Assembly: GCA_002733205.1 (NCBI GenBank)
Contig: NVUW01000002.1
Span: 248,001 to 312,000, forward strand
Reading direction: 5' to 3'
Source of the DNA: Thalassobium sp.
Lineage (GTDB): Bacteria; Pseudomonadota; Gammaproteobacteria; Pseudomonadales; Oceanobacteraceae
Length of the DNA stretch: 64,000 bases
The first letter of the stretch is position 1; every line of letters begins with the position of its first letter. Of this stretch, positions 26,127-36,473 are shown in pieces. Made by a program: the position numbers and the translations under genes. The notes under the pieces are model-generated. The model searched no databases. It was not told where the DNA came from and saw nothing but the letters and a program-made list of their open reading frames with translations.

Positions 26127-26441
26127 CTAAATCCCTACCACCGCAAAATCGATTGCCGCAATAATCTCAGTTCGGTAAGCCGATAAATCGGCAATTTCTG
26201 CTCCCAGTAAGCGCAACTCAATACCAGCCATCTGTTGGGTCAGGGCAACGAAGGTTTCACCGTTAATGTTAAACACCGGGCACAGTTTGCTGATAGCGCC
26301 AGAACGGCAATTGGCCTCTGCGGTTAGGGGAATCACCAGCCGGGTTTTCAGATCAGCGAGCAGGTTGTTTTGTACATCCAGCAGATAGGGGTACTGCCCC
26401 TTACTGGCGGGATTGGTGTTGCTGTAAACATAAAACTGCAT
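26127..26441 (-). CDS. ccdB: CcdB-family toxin
   Basis: 104 residues, the family's usual size. It starts MQFYVYSNTNPASKGQYPYLLDVQNNL and continues with LADLKTRLVIPL and the C-terminal AIDFAVVGI, all like CcdB of plasmid F. CcdB poisons DNA gyrase by trapping the cleaved complex. In F CcdB the C-terminal Trp-Gly-Ile matters for gyrase; here it ends VVGI, with Val in place of the Trp, so potency is uncertain. Its ATG overlaps the ccdA stop by one base, making a coupled antitoxin-toxin operon. It is 83 bases upstream of the STAND gene on the same strand. Confidence 0.9.
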   Translation of the reverse strand: MQFYVYSNTNPASKGQYPYLLDVQNNLLADLKTRLVIPLTAEANCRSGAISKLCPVFNINGETFVALTQQMAGIELRLLGAEIADLSAYRTEIIAAIDFAVVGI

Positions 26442-26686
26442 CAGAAACTTCTCAGGCCGTCGCTGAATACACCCTGCTCATCCACCAGCTGGTTGTAACC
26501 ATTGATCGCCTGCTGGTTTTCTTTAAGCCACTGCTCACGCTGAACCTGAGCAACCTTATCGGCCAGCGCCTGTTCCAGCGTTGCCGACAGGTTGATTTTA
26601 CAGGCCCGCGCCTGAGCCAGCAGGTCGCTGTTGATGCTGACGTTGGTCGGTTTTTTCGGAGCGGCGTTGTTGTATGTGGCTTGCAT
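26441..26686 (-). CDS. ccdA: CcdA-family antitoxin
   Basis: 81 residues. The N-terminal ribbon-helix-helix segment APKKPTNVSINSDLLAQARAC is the DNA-binding part; the C-terminal NLSATLEQALADKVAQVQREQWLKENQQAINGYNQLVDEQG contains the toxin-binding tail with the usual WLxENxxAI pattern. The ATG at 26686 with GGGA six bases before it is preferred over an ATG four codons upstream that lacks a ribosome-binding site. It is the first gene of the ccdAB operon and likely represses it. Confidence 0.88.
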   Translation of the reverse strand: MQATYNNAAPKKPTNVSINSDLLAQARACKINLSATLEQALADKVAQVQREQWLKENQQAINGYNQLVDEQGVFSDGLRSF

Positions 26687-26713
26687 ACGCGATCCCATGC
26701 GCTATTCATATGT

Positions 26714-26750
26714 GCATAGATTATGCGCACCACGTTTTATGCACAACCCT
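26714..26750 (-). promoter_or_regulatory. Candidate ccdAB operator/promoter region
   Basis: Upstream of ccdA are near-palindromic pieces GTGCATA-gat-TATGCGCAC and a nearby TTTTATGCAC. Related TATGC/GCATA words repeat over about 40 bases, as expected for an autoregulatory ribbon-helix-helix operator. No exact consensus was matched. Confidence 0.3.
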
Positions 26751-26759
26751 AAAACAGAA

Positions 26760-26792
26760 ACGGGAGGTGCCATTACTGGCCCTCCCGTTTTT
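26760..26792. terminator. Terminator between fadL and ccdA
   Basis: ACGGGAGG and CCTCCCGT form a stem around a 13-base loop. It is followed by TTTTT on the plus strand and by a T-rich run on the minus strand, so it can end fadL transcription. The loop can fold partly (TGCCA-tta-CTGGC). Confidence 0.7.
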
Positions 26793-26808
26793 AAGCGTCT
26801 TTATGCGT

Positions 26809-26842
26809 CAGACATCTGACCTCAGACATCCGACCTCAGACT
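26809..26842 (+). repeat. Short 14-bp tandem repeat downstream of fadL
   Basis: The unit CAGACATCTGACCT occurs twice with one base changed (T to C), then begins a third time. It lies between the terminator and the fadL stop. It is too small for a known element. Confidence 0.55.
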
Positions 26843-26850
26843 CACCCCCC

Positions 26851-28098
26851 TCAGAACTTCACCTGCCAGCCCAGCGCCAGCTGGTTCTGGAACATGGTGA
26901 TATCGGCTTCACCGCCACCGAAGCTGGCCGGAATCGAGCCACTACCATGCACGGTTTCTTCAAAGCCGTGGGTGTAAGCCACCGACACGTCGTTGCTGTC
27001 GTTTACGGCGTAGGTCGCGCCCAGTGAGGCGTGTTTCTGAATTACGCCCGGCGCCAGAATATTGAAGAAGGTCTGATTAACCAGAACTGGCTGGTCGCAG
27101 TAGCTGAAGCCAGCGCGCAGGGTCAGCCCCGGCTGAACATCGTACTCAACGCCGATTTTATAGACGTTGATACTTTCCCAACCAAAACCGGAACCGTTAT
27201 CAGCCCCCAGTGGGCCACCTTCGTCCAGTTCGTTGGCGATGGAGCGCACACTGCCGTAGCCGATGAATTGCCAGTCGGCCGCCAGCGTCAGTGCCGGAAT
27301 GACCTGCCAGGCCACGCCGGCGCTGTAGTTTTCGGGAATATCAAAGCCGCCGTTTTCAGCAAACAGGCCACGGTAACGATCAAAGCCATCGGTTCTGATT
27401 GCCGAAGACCAGCTTGCGCCCAGCGTGACACTGTCGCTCAGGTTACCCTGCCAGCCCAGTTTTACACCCCAGCCGGTGGCGGTATCGACGCCCTGATTGG
27501 ATACCGCGTTTCCATCCTGTGACATACCGGCAAACGGCTGAATGCCTTTGGCTTCAAACTGCTGACGAACCCAGGTTAAGCCCAACCCCAGCGCGTGCTG
27601 ATCGTTAAACCGGTAAGCGACGGTACTGGTAATAAACAGTTGCTCAAGGTTCACGCCGGCGCTGCCCTGCGCACCAAAATTGGCAAACGGGTTTTTGCCG
27701 TAATCGGTGTTCATGCCGCCATTGCCGTAAAGCGCCAGACCGTAGCTGAGGTGGTCGGAATGTTTACGGGCAAAGCCCAGTTCCGGCATCAGAAAGGATT
27801 CGCTGTCGTTGCCATCGTAATGGCCATCAATACCAAAGCCATTTCCGTGAATATCGGCGGAACGCTCAGGTTTGAAATAGGTGATGCCGGCATCCAGCTG
27901 TTGTTCTGCCGACAATGCACTGATGGCCGCCGGATTGCTGGCCGCCGCCAATGCATCATGAGCCATGGCGACAGAGACACCGGCCATTCCCTGGGCACGA
28001 ACACTGCTGGCATGGGTAAAGTAACCGTTGGTGGCCTGGGCGCTGAATGCCAGACCACTGAGTGCAATGGCACTGCTGAGACGCAAAACCTGAGACAT
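26851..28098 (-). CDS. fadL: FadL/OmpP1/TodX-family outer-membrane hydrophobic-compound transporter
   Basis: 415 residues, a 14-stranded beta-barrel with N-terminal hatch. The signal peptide ends at FSAQA and the mature protein begins TNGYFTHASSVRAQGMAGVS, the NGxFxxG-type hallmark, followed by AHDALAAASNPAAISAL (the conserved NPA). It ends with a Phe (QLALGWQVKF), as barrels do. FadL-type porins admit long-chain fatty acids or hydrocarbons. It is isolated: 235 bases separate it from the divergent yebC-type gene. Which substrate it takes cannot be told. Confidence 0.93.
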   Translation of the reverse strand: MSQVLRLSSAIALSGLAFSAQATNGYFTHASSVRAQGMAGVSVAMAHDALAAASNPAAISALSAEQQLDAGITYFKPERSADIHGNGFGIDGHYDGNDSESFLMPELGFARKHSDHLSYGLALYGNGGMNTDYGKNPFANFGAQGSAGVNLEQLFITSTVAYRFNDQHALGLGLTWVRQQFEAKGIQPFAGMSQDGNAVSNQGVDTATGWGVKLGWQGNLSDSVTLGASWSSAIRTDGFDRYRGLFAENGGFDIPENYSAGVAWQVIPALTLAADWQFIGYGSVRSIANELDEGGPLGADNGSGFGWESINVYKIGVEYDVQPGLTLRAGFSYCDQPVLVNQTFFNILAPGVIQKHASLGATYAVNDSNDVSVAYTHGFEETVHGSGSIPASFGGGEADITMFQNQLALGWQVKF

Positions 28099-28333
28099 TG
28101 TTAAAACTCCGCGCGGGGACTGATGAAGGTGCGCAGTCTAGTCCATGAAGTTATAACCAATAAGTAATATTTCGGGATAAGGTTATAACAACCCCATGCT
28201 TTGATATCAGAGCCGCTGTTACCAGACCACTGATGAGCGGGCATTGATCCGCGCTCCGCGCCGCAGAAGACAGCATCGCGTCCAGCGGTTACAATCGGTG
28301 CGTTTTTTTCATTAGCCACAAGAAGCAATTCCT

Positions 28334-29056
28334 ATGGGCCGCGCGTACCAGAACCGTAAAGAATCAATGGCCAAAACGGCCGCTGCTAAAACCAAAGTGT
28401 ATTCCCGTTATGGCCGCGAGATTTATATGTGCGCCAAAAACGGTGGTATCGATCCATCCGCCAACCTGTCGTTGCGCGGTCTGATTGATAAAGCCAAGAA
28501 AGATCAGGTGCCAAGCCACGTGATCGATAAAGCCATCGACAAAGCCAAAGGCGGCGCCGGTGAAGACTTCCAGCCAGCGCTGTATGAAGGCATTGGCCCC
28601 GGTGGTTGCATGGTGCTGATCAGCGCTCTGACCGATAACGGTAACCGTACTTTCGGTGATATCCGTGGCATCTTCTCCAAGTGCAAAGCCAAGCTGGGCA
28701 GCCAGGGTTCGGTGTCGCACATGTTCGACCACCGCGCGATGTTTGTGTTTGCCGGTGACGACGAAGAAGGCGCACTGGAAGCCCTGATGATGGCCGATGT
28801 GGATGTCTCCGATATCGACTGCGAAGACGGTATGATCACTGTGTTGGTGCCGCCAACGGATTACTTCAAGGCGAAAACCGCGCTGACCGAGATGAACCCG
28901 GAAATCGATTTCGAAGTGGAAGAGATTACTTATCTGCCACAGACCGAGCATCCGGTGTCCGGCGATGACATCGCTCAGTTCGAGCGTTTCGCTGGCCTGC
29001 TGAACGATCTGGAAGATGTTGCGCACATCTACCATAACGGTGTGTTTGAAGGCTGA
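28334..29056 (+). CDS. YebC/PmpR-family regulator, YeeN subtype
   Basis: 240 residues of the YebC/TACO1 family. [38 protein letters not shown] is the YeeN-type N-terminus, unlike the HSKWANI start of classical Yeb[22 protein letters not shown]-type core and the later [18 protein letters not shown] complete the three domains. Members bind DNA or help ribosomes through difficult sequences; the role of this subtype is unclear. An intrinsic terminator follows directly. It is divergent from fadL. Confidence 0.9.
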   Translation: MGRAYQNRKESMAKTAAAKTKVYSRYGREIYMCAKNGGIDPSANLSLRGLIDKAKKDQVPSHVIDKAIDKAKGGAGEDFQPALYEGIGPGGCMVLISALTDNGNRTFGDIRGIFSKCKAKLGSQGSVSHMFDHRAMFVFAGDDEEGALEALMMADVDVSDIDCEDGMITVLVPPTDYFKAKTALTEMNPEIDFEVEEITYLPQTEHPVSGDDIAQFERFAGLLNDLEDVAHIYHNGVFEG

Positions 29057-29082
29057 TTCTGGCTTTTAACAACACTGAAAAA

Positions 29083-29116
29083 AACGCCGCTGCGGGCAAC
29101 CTCAGCGGCGTTTTTT
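29083..29116 (+). terminator. Terminator after the yebC-type gene
   Basis: AACGCCGCTG and CAGCGGCGTT pair perfectly over 10 bp around a 10-base loop, followed by TTTTTT. Confidence 0.93.
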
Positions 29117-29228
29117 ATGGCTGAGACTTAATCTGCCATGTTTACCTCGCGGCTCAATTTCACGCAGCTGTAACATCTGCCCACCATTCTCTGCGCCCAT
29201 AAATTTAAAGAATTTAAGCGGAGATAAT

Positions 29229-31100
29229 ATGAACCCGAAGTTTCTGGCTGTTGCGGTAAGCACGGCGCTGCTGGCTGCCTGTGGTGGCGATGACAACAAT
29301 AGCAACAACAACGACAGCAAAAGTCCACTGGCCGAGCTGGGTATTCAGTGTGCTGCGGTAGAAAAAGCGGCAACTGAAACCACCACCGGTACGCTGCAAT
29401 TATCATTGGTTGATTCTTATTTTTCCGGTAATGACTTCGCCACCAGCTCGGCTGAGATTGTCAGCTATGACAGCTGCTCCGATCAGCTTTATGTGGTGAA
29501 TGCCAAAGATGCCACCATCGATGTGTTATCGCTGGCGCAGAACAACAGCGCGCCGACGAAAAAAAGCAGCATCAATCTGGCCGCTGCAGCCACTGCCGCC
29601 GGTATTGAAATTGGTGCCGCCAACAGCGTCTCAGCCAAAAATGGTTTGGTTGCCGTCGCCATTGAAGCCAAGGTAAAACAGGATGCCGGTCTGATTGCGC
29701 TATACCGTTCTGACGATCTGAGCCTGTTGGCAACTTACTCTGCCGGTAGCCTGCCGGACATGGTCACCTTGTCGGCTGATGGCCGTTATATTCTGAGTGC
29801 CAACGAAGGCGAACCGAGCGGCGATTATAAAAATGACCCCCAGGGTTCGGTCACCATCGTCGATTTAAATAAAGGCTTCAGTGCCGATAAAGCCGTGGTA
29901 CAGCAGGTGCTGTTTACCGATTTTAATAACGGTGGCAGCCGCGCTGCTGAGCTGCCAGAAGGCGTGCGTATTTCCGGCCCGGCCGGCACCAGCGTGGCAC
30001 AGGATCTGGAACCGGAATATCTGACCCTGAACAGCGACGGCAGCAAAGCCTGGGTTGCGCTGCAGGAAAATAACGCCATGGCCATTATTGATGTCGCCAA
30101 CGCCCGCGTAGAAAGCATTAAAGCGCTGGGAGAAAAATCCTGGAATGCAGACTCCGGCAATCAGCTGGATGCATCAAATAAAGATAACGGCCCGGGGGAA
30201 TTTGCCAGCTACGAGCAACTGGCTGGTCTTTATATGCCGGACACCATTGCCAGTTTCGAACTGAATAACGAAACCTATATTGTCTCTGCCAACGAAGGCG
30301 ACGGACGCGAGTATATTTACGAAACCACACAGCAGGCTTGTGATACGGCCAATCACAGCTGGGATGGCAAAGATTATTCTGTAGGTGGTAAAAACGAATA
30401 TGCGCAAAAATATGCCAACGAAAGCGACGACTGTATTTCTCATGTCGACGAAGCCCGCGGCGGCGACCTGTTTGATATCGTCGCTGACGCTCATCCGTTA
30501 AAAGCCGCACTCGATGATAACGATCAACTGAAGCGTCTTAAATTAATTAACGACCGCGAGAGCATCGGTGCAGGCGATACCCTGTACGCTTACGGCGCAC
30601 GTTCGTTTTCCATCTGGAACAGCAATGCAGAGCTGGTATTCGACAGTGGCGACGATATTGCCAAGCGTGTGTTTGCCGTTGAGCCGGATAACTTTAATGC
30701 CGACAACGAAGTGAACTTAACCGCAGAGACCGCCGACAACCGCAGCGATGACAAAGGCACCGAGCCGGAAGCCATTGAAGTGGCCACTATTAACGGCCGT
30801 ATTTTTGCGTTCGTTGGCCTGGAGCGTCAGGGCGGCATTATGGTGTACGACATCAGCAACCCGCAGGTACCGGTATTCCAGAGCTATCTGAATAACCGCG
30901 ATTTTACTGCACCGGTCTGCACCGAAGTAAATGGCGATGGTGAATGCGATAACGATACTTACAACAGCGCGGCCGGCGATTTAGGCCCTGAGTCTATCGA
31001 CTACTTCAGCCGTGAGGGTAAGCATTTTATTGCCGTGGGTAATGAAGTGAGTGGTACGACCAGTGTGTATCAGTTGAATTTCAGCAGCGCTGTACTGTAA
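29229..31100 (+). CDS. Choice-of-anchor I family lipoprotein (beta-propeller-like)
   Basis: 623 residues. Lipobox LLAAC (Cys about 18) precedes an Asn/Asp-rich linker. The rest is a propeller-like protein with repeated surface-layer-type motifs: SYDSCSDQLYVVNAKDATID, MVTLSADGRYILSANEGEPS, EYLTLNSDGSKAWVALQENN and YIVSANEGDGREY. The repeated SANEGE/SANEGD element is characteristic of the choice-of-anchor I proteins, some of them bearing alkaline-phosphatase-like annotation. A GGAGAT ribosome-binding site lies upstream. It stands between two terminators as a single-gene unit. Role unknown; an outer-membrane-anchored binding or metal/phosphate-related role is conjecture. Confidence 0.82.
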   Translation: MNPKFLAVAVSTALLAACGGDDNNSNNNDSKSPLAELGIQCAAVEKAATETTTGTLQLSLVDSYFSGNDFATSSAEIVSYDSCSDQLYVVNAKDATIDVLSLAQNNSAPTKKSSINLAAAATAAGIEIGAANSVSAKNGLVAVAIEAKVKQDAGLIALYRSDDLSLLATYSAGSLPDMVTLSADGRYILSANEGEPSGDYKNDPQGSVTIVDLNKGFSADKAVVQQVLFTDFNNGGSRAAELPEGVRISGPAGTSVAQDLEPEYLTLNSDGSKAWVALQENNAMAIIDVANARVESIKALGEKSWNADSGNQLDASNKDNGPGEFASYEQLAGLYMPDTIASFELNNETYIVSANEGDGREYIYETTQQACDTANHSWDGKDYSVGGKNEYAQKYANESDDCISHVDEARGGDLFDIVADAHPLKAALDDNDQLKRLKLINDRESIGAGDTLYAYGARSFSIWNSNAELVFDSGDDIAKRVFAVEPDNFNADNEVNLTAETADNRSDDKGTEPEAIEVATINGRIFAFVGLERQGGIMVYDISNPQVPVFQSYLNNRDFTAPVCTEVNGDGECDNDTYNSAAGDLGPESIDYFSREGKHFIAVGNEVSGTTSVYQLNFSSAVL

Positions 31101-31117
31101 CGGCTGCATTGATAAAA

Positions 31118-31140
31118 AAACCGGCATTGCCGGTTTTTTT
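31118..31140. terminator. Bidirectional terminator between convergent genes
   Basis: AAACCGGC-ATT-GCCGGTTT with an A-run before and a T-run after. It serves the anchor-I lipoprotein (plus) and the aroE-side transcript (minus). Confidence 0.92.
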
Positions 31141-31166
31141 ATATCTCTTATATCTCTGCGCCAAGC

Positions 31167-31865
31167 TTACTGCCGCATAAAATCTTCCAGTCCGCGGCCG
31201 GTGGCTTTGTGAATATTGCGGAATAAATACCAGATCGCCAGAGCCAGAATAATCATGCTCGGCAGCACAATCACCGGATAACTCATTGCCGTCATTGCAC
31301 CCAGCTGTTCGTTATATTCTTCGGTGCCTGGCATGGCGGTTACCATATAGCGCGCCAGGCCATAGTTAAGCGCCGATGACAGAAAAAACGAGGTGGCAAT
31401 AATTTTATTGGCCATCGTCAGGTGACGCTGAAAGTTCTCTTCTTCGCCATGCTCGGCAATTGCCTGCTGCAGTTTTTCTGTATCGATCACTTCGTCATTC
31501 AGAATAATCATGCGCAGTAACGAATAACGGGTATTCAGGGTCAGCAGCACGGCAATGCCGATAAGACCGGGAATAAGCGCTTCTTTAATGGCAAGATATT
31601 CCGGCGGCAAATGCAGCAGGCTGATACCACCGGTGAGTAAGACGCTGACGATACCCAGTATCGAAAAGGCATTCACTTTGCCAGCGGTCTTCAGATCCCA
31701 CAGACCAAACGCTAACGGAAACGCCAATGCGACGACCACACCCAGCGTTGGGCCCAGCATATCGTCACCACTCGCTTTGGTGAGAATCAGCGTCGGGATC
31801 ACGATATTAAACAGCAGGTTACTGAAAAAATTATGATTCTTTTTATTGCTTGTGGTGGTGGCCAT
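31167..31865 (-). CDS. VC0807-family multi-pass membrane protein
   Basis: 232 residues with five or six hydrophobic segments. It opens with a short polar stretch and FFSNLLFNIVIPTLILTK; GPTLGVVVALAFPLAFGLWD and LNTRYSLLRMI are family-like. The C-terminal half has two more helices (IVLPSMIILALAIWYLF). Similar proteins from Vibrio and relatives are named VC0807 family and have no known function. It follows aroE after 71 bases and may be read with it. Confidence 0.65.
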   Translation of the reverse strand: MATTTSNKKNHNFFSNLLFNIVIPTLILTKASGDDMLGPTLGVVVALAFPLAFGLWDLKTAGKVNAFSILGIVSVLLTGGISLLHLPPEYLAIKEALIPGLIGIAVLLTLNTRYSLLRMIILNDEVIDTEKLQQAIAEHGEEENFQRHLTMANKIIATSFFLSSALNYGLARYMVTAMPGTEEYNEQLGAMTAMSYPVIVLPSMIILALAIWYLFRNIHKATGRGLEDFMRQ

Positions 31866-31936
31866 TACACACTTCCATCAAAAAATAGACTGACGATCAT
31901 CACTGCGCAGAGGCGACTGGGCAGATAAAGATGGAC

Positions 31937-32764
31937 TTAACGGTGGCGGCGTTCGCCACGCAATACCGCAATGACCGTTTTTGTTTCCGGGCGGACATCG
32001 CGCCACAGAGCAAAGGCTTCAGCCGCCTGCTCTACCAGCATGCCCAGACCATCAATCACTTTCTGCACGCCATTATCCAGTGACCACTGATTGAAAATCG
32101 TGGTCTGAGCACTGTACATCATGTCGTAGCAAACCGTTCCGGCTGTTAACACAGAGGCCGGTAACGGTGGCAAATCACCACTCAAACTGGCCGATGTGCC
32201 GTTAATAATCACATCAAACGTGCCGTCCAGCGCAGCAAACTCTGACGCTTTTACATTGCCTAAATCGGCAAAGTCCTTGGCCAGCATTTCTGCTTTACTC
32301 AGGGTACGGTTGGCAATAATCAGTTCCGCCGGTTGTTGCTCCAGAAGCGGTTGCAACACTCCCCGTACTGCACCACCGGCACCCAGCAATAAAATACGTT
32401 TACCGTTTAATGCCACACCATGATTCACCGTGAGATCACGCACCAGCCCCACGCCATCGGTGTTGTCGGCAAGAATACGTCCGTCAGCCATTTTCTTTAG
32501 TGTATTCACCGCCTGCGCACGCTGTGCGCGCGGGGTAAATTCATCGGCGTAACGCCAGGCGTTTTCTTTAAATGGTACGGTCACGTTCACACCACAACCA
32601 CCGTGTTTAAAGAATTTATTCAGCGCCGAATCAAAACTGTCCAGCGGTACCAGCTGTGCCGTGTAGAGCAAATCCTGACGGGTCTGCGCGGCAAAGGCGG
32701 TGTGAATTTGTGGTGATTTACTGTGGCCAATGGGATTTCCCACCACGGCATAAAGGTCAGTCAT
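31937..32764 (-). CDS. aroE: Shikimate dehydrogenase
   Basis: NADP-dependent reduction of 3-dehydroshikimate in aromatic amino acid synthesis. 275 residues. The shikimate-binding site [15 protein letters not shown], catalytic Lys and Asp in VTVPFKENA and [12 protein letters not shown], and the nucleotide loop [11 protein letters not shown] with [10 protein letters not shown] are in place. GGAGG sits 7 bases before the ATG. It follows hemF by 10 bases, the usual hemF-aroE order in this group. Confidence 0.97.
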   Translation of the reverse strand: MTDLYAVVGNPIGHSKSPQIHTAFAAQTRQDLLYTAQLVPLDSFDSALNKFFKHGGCGVNVTVPFKENAWRYADEFTPRAQRAQAVNTLKKMADGRILADNTDGVGLVRDLTVNHGVALNGKRILLLGAGGAVRGVLQPLLEQQPAELIIANRTLSKAEMLAKDFADLGNVKASEFAALDGTFDVIINGTSASLSGDLPPLPASVLTAGTVCYDMMYSAQTTIFNQWSLDNGVQKVIDGLGMLVEQAAEAFALWRDVRPETKTVIAVLRGERRHR

Positions 32765-32774
32765 GGCAGCCTCC

Positions 32775-33770
<996 letters not shown>

Positions 33771-34316
33771 TTAACGCAAACGCTGACCAGACAGCGTGCG
33801 GATCTCTGACGGCTGAGCACGGCCACCCAATGCTCCCGGCAAAATACAATCGAGTTGATCCGTAAAATACTGACGCACACGCATCGCGGTACGGGCCGGT
33901 TCACGCCCCGCTGGGTTGGCCGAGGTGGAAACAACTGGACCCACTTCATCACACAATGCACGTACCAGTGGATGATCGGTTATCCGCACCGCCAGCGACT
34001 GATGCTGACCCCGTAATAATGGCGAGACTTCGCGACGACAAGGTAACACCCAGGTGACCGGGCCGGGCCAGGTGGACATCACCTGCGCCAAATCGTCATC
34101 GTTCAGCGGCAACAACAGCTCATCTAACTGCTGCAATGACGATGCCACCAACACCAGACCTTTGTGCGCCGGGCGACCTTTAAGTTCAAGGATACGGCGA
34201 ATGGCCGCATCGTTGTGCGGATCACAGCCCAAGCCCCAGACCGCCTCAGTCGGATAAGCCAACACGCCACCGGAGCGAATACTGCGCGCCGCCAGTTCAA
34301 GATGCCATGAATTCAC
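33771..34316 (-). CDS. tsaC: Threonylcarbamoyl-AMP synthase (YrdC/Sua5 domain)
   Basis: Makes the threonylcarbamoyl-AMP used for the t6A37 modification of tRNAs that read ANN codons. 181 residues, so the short TsaC form without the Sua5 domain. SGGVLAYPTEAVWGLGCDP, GRPAHKGLVLVASS and SADANPAG-like STSANPAGREPA are present. The start is GTG. It normally follows dprA, but here the accessory island (34.4-39.05 kb) lies between them. Confidence 0.96.
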   Translation of the reverse strand: MNSWHLELAARSIRSGGVLAYPTEAVWGLGCDPHNDAAIRRILELKGRPAHKGLVLVASSLQQLDELLLPLNDDDLAQVMSTWPGPVTWVLPCRREVSPLLRGQHQSLAVRITDHPLVRALCDEVGPVVSTSANPAGREPARTAMRVRQYFTDQLDCILPGALGGRAQPSEIRTLSGQRLR

Positions 34317-34392
34317 AGACGGAACCCGCAGATGAAAGGAAAGGCGGCACCCTACAACAAGGGACGGAGGGCGGCAAGAGGAGGCCGGCTGA

Positions 34393-35370
34393 CATCCATC
34401 TTTCCACAGCGGCCTGAGCAGAGATGCAACCGGACTTCTCAGCTACTTTGCCCTGAATAATGTGCAGGATGATATCGCTGCCCGTCAGGCCAATATGGTG
34501 AGCTATAAGGCACCCAGCTACGGTTTATTCAAAACCAATGTGACGCCGCTCTACTGGTTTGGTATTCCGCGTAACGTGAAGATGGACGGCCTGGTAATGG
34601 ACGTTGATCACATCACGCATCTGCTGGCGCATAAAAATAACGACACCCAGCAATGGATTAATTACAACCGCGCTTCCGGTGCACGTCTGAGTGCGATGGA
34701 GCATCTCGTTCCCGAGCAGATGTTCAGCACTGAAGACAGTCCGGCAAACGGTATCAGTGCAGTCAAAGCCTTACAGCTGGCAGCGGCCGAAGGCCAGAAA
34801 ATCTGGACCATCACACGAACTAACCTCGACATCGCATTAAATGGTCTGCAGTTACCTACATCTGTTGAAACGGATATCCGTAATTCGGTATACGCCGGCA
34901 AAGAAGTGACTGCCCATGAAAAGCCAGTCAGCTTTTTTGGTAAATCCTCTATCGGTTACACAGTGCTTGATCCGGAAACAGGAGCCGGCGCTTACCTGAT
35001 TGGTGGTGGGGAGAACGGGGGAAGACTACTCTCTGATCTTTCGGCAGGAATTGGACATTTAGCGATCCTTACATCTGTATCCTCTTTCTTCTGGCCTTTG
35101 ATTGTAACTCCACCATTTGCATTAGCCATTGCAATTTTTTCTGGCATAATAGCGCTAGCCAGTCTAAGTGTTAATTGTTCGACGAATCCAAGAGCAATTG
35201 TTCCATCATTAGTCTTAATCGCAATGATCGGTGCTGCTATCGTGTTTGCATACTATGCAATAATATTTGCTACATTCGCCAGCTTGGCAGCCATGGTTTC
35301 AACTGCTGCGCTTGTTGCGTTTTCTCTTGATATTTTCGCTTATATTCTCTCCACATTTCTGGTTTGTTAA
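34393..35370 (+). pseudogene. 5'-truncated polymorphic-toxin-like C-terminal module with membrane tip
   Basis: The frame is open from a TGA at 34390, with no good start until a GTG at 34462 (302 residues from there). It begins in the middle of a domain, DATGLLSYFALNNVQDDIAA, then SYKAPSYGLFKTNVTPLYWF, VMDVDHITHLLAH, SAMEHLVPEQMFS and YTVLDPETGAGAYLIGGGENGG. I associate this block from memory with the C-terminal part of very large transglutaminase-type or RHS-like secreted proteins. The last 110 residues are four or five hydrophobic helices and A+T-richer. No secretion domain is left. It is followed directly by a small membrane-protein gene, as in toxin-immunity pairs. An orphan cassette or decayed remnant fits best. 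Confidence 0.6.
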
Positions 35371-35841
35371 ATGCTGTACTACTGGGTATTTCTTATTCTA
35401 TTTATCGCTGTCTCTTCTGCTCTTCTTGCACTAAAGAAGAGCAGGAGTCTACTGTGGGAAGACTTAAATCAGACTGTACCAATCTGTAAATTTCCACAGA
35501 TGGAATACTCTAGAATCAAATTCAGATATGACATAAAAGACATGGTCTTACAGAATGATGGCGTATATAAAATTGCAGCGGTAAAGATGTTTCGAGTTGG
35601 TCGATTGACACCTCGCAGAGTTGACCCTGCGATAATGTTTTTCTTGGATAAGAAAGAATTAAAAGCATCCGAAATCGACTCAATTACAAACAGAATAAAA
35701 TCCTATACTAACTCCTTTTTTAATAGACTTTTTGGCATAGCTGAGTTTCATGAATACAGTGATGATGGCGGTGTGCTTTTGGTCATCATTGGTCTTATAC
35801 CAAGAAAGAAGCATCTGCAAAAATTTGGCATTTGGAGGTAG
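35371..35841 (+). CDS. Small membrane-anchored protein, candidate immunity protein
   Basis: 156 residues. A single N-terminal membrane helix (YYWVFLILFIAVSSALLAL) is followed by a basic soluble part with RIKFRYDIKDMVLQNDGVYK and GVLLVIIGLIPRKK. No match to a known family was recognised. The ATG abuts the TAA of the toxin-like module, so the two are translated in one unit. Low G+C, as in the rest of the island. Immunity to the membrane tip of the preceding module is inferred from position only. Confidence 0.55.
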   Translation: MLYYWVFLILFIAVSSALLALKKSRSLLWEDLNQTVPICKFPQMEYSRIKFRYDIKDMVLQNDGVYKIAAVKMFRVGRLTPRRVDPAIMFFLDKKELKASEIDSITNRIKSYTNSFFNRLFGIAEFHEYSDDGGVLLVIIGLIPRKKHLQKFGIWR

Positions 35842-35965
35842 TCATCACGCGACTCTATACTTTCCACAGAATTATTTTTCATAAGCATTTTAGGCGATAC
35901 AAATCACAATAATGACAGGTTTAACATCAGCAGAATCACCAGCAACCCGGTCATATAGAAACAGG

Positions 35966-36309
35966 GATGGTGCTATCTGGAAGAGCAAATCAATGGCTGA
36001 AAATGGCCATTGATTAATCATCTGCTGGCGCCTGTTGTTGCCATGATCACGCCGCTGATTTTTATCGGTGGCGCTGAATATATCCGTCCAGAGATTGTGC
36101 AGATGTCATTGGTAACAAGTGCTGTTTTTCTGCCATCCGGCCAGCTGCGCTGGTTCTGGCAGCAGCGCTTCAGGGATCTGAAAATTTTTCCGGATTCAGG
36201 CCAGGTAACGTATATTTTATCAGCAGTAGCCGGTGGAATTCCAAATCGTATTGGAACAGCAGTAAGAGCGATATTGTTATATTTAATCTGTCTGTCAGGA
36301 TTGCTATGA
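35966..36309 (+). pseudogene. Decayed and chimeric copy of the 38158-38649 membrane protein
   Basis: Positions 35966 to about 36210 repeat 38306-38550 almost base for base. Frame shared with the intact copy: WCYLEEQ, N-G, then an in-frame TGA where the intact gene has CGC, then WPLINHLLAPVVA and TPLIFIGGAEYIR, ending LRWFWQQRF. The N-terminal part of the gene is missing. After the shared block the sequence switches to an unrelated tail (YILSAVAGGIPNRIG) that runs to 36309. A TTG at 36010 could restart a 99-residue peptide. The tail's stop overlaps the ATG of the next small gene. Confidence 0.7.
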
Positions 36310-36473
36310 GAATAAAAATTATTATGACCATGTTTTTTTATGGTATTTTTTTGATAATGCTAGCGACACAAAATTGGATAATTCAAACTCTGGGCTGGAA
36401 GAGTTTTTTTATCTTACTGATGCTATGGACCTCATCTTTAATATGGATACGAAGCAATGGAAAAATATTCTAA
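36306..36473 (+). CDS. Tiny membrane protein (55 residues)
   Basis: ATG overlaps the previous stop (ATGA), so it would be coupled to it. The product is hydrophobic: KIIMTMFFYGIFLIMLA and SFFILLMLWTSSLIW form two helices with a short basic tail. Composition is A+T-rich. It may be a remnant of an immunity-type protein or a real small gene; no family recognised. Confidence 0.4.
   Translation: MRIKIIMTMFFYGIFLIMLATQNWIIQTLGWKSFFILLMLWTSSLIWIRSNGKIF

Noticed and set aside
34320-34390. Attachment site or direct repeats flanking the dprA-tsaC island
   Set aside because: I compared the sequence at both edges by eye and found no convincing direct repeat, tRNA gene or integrase.
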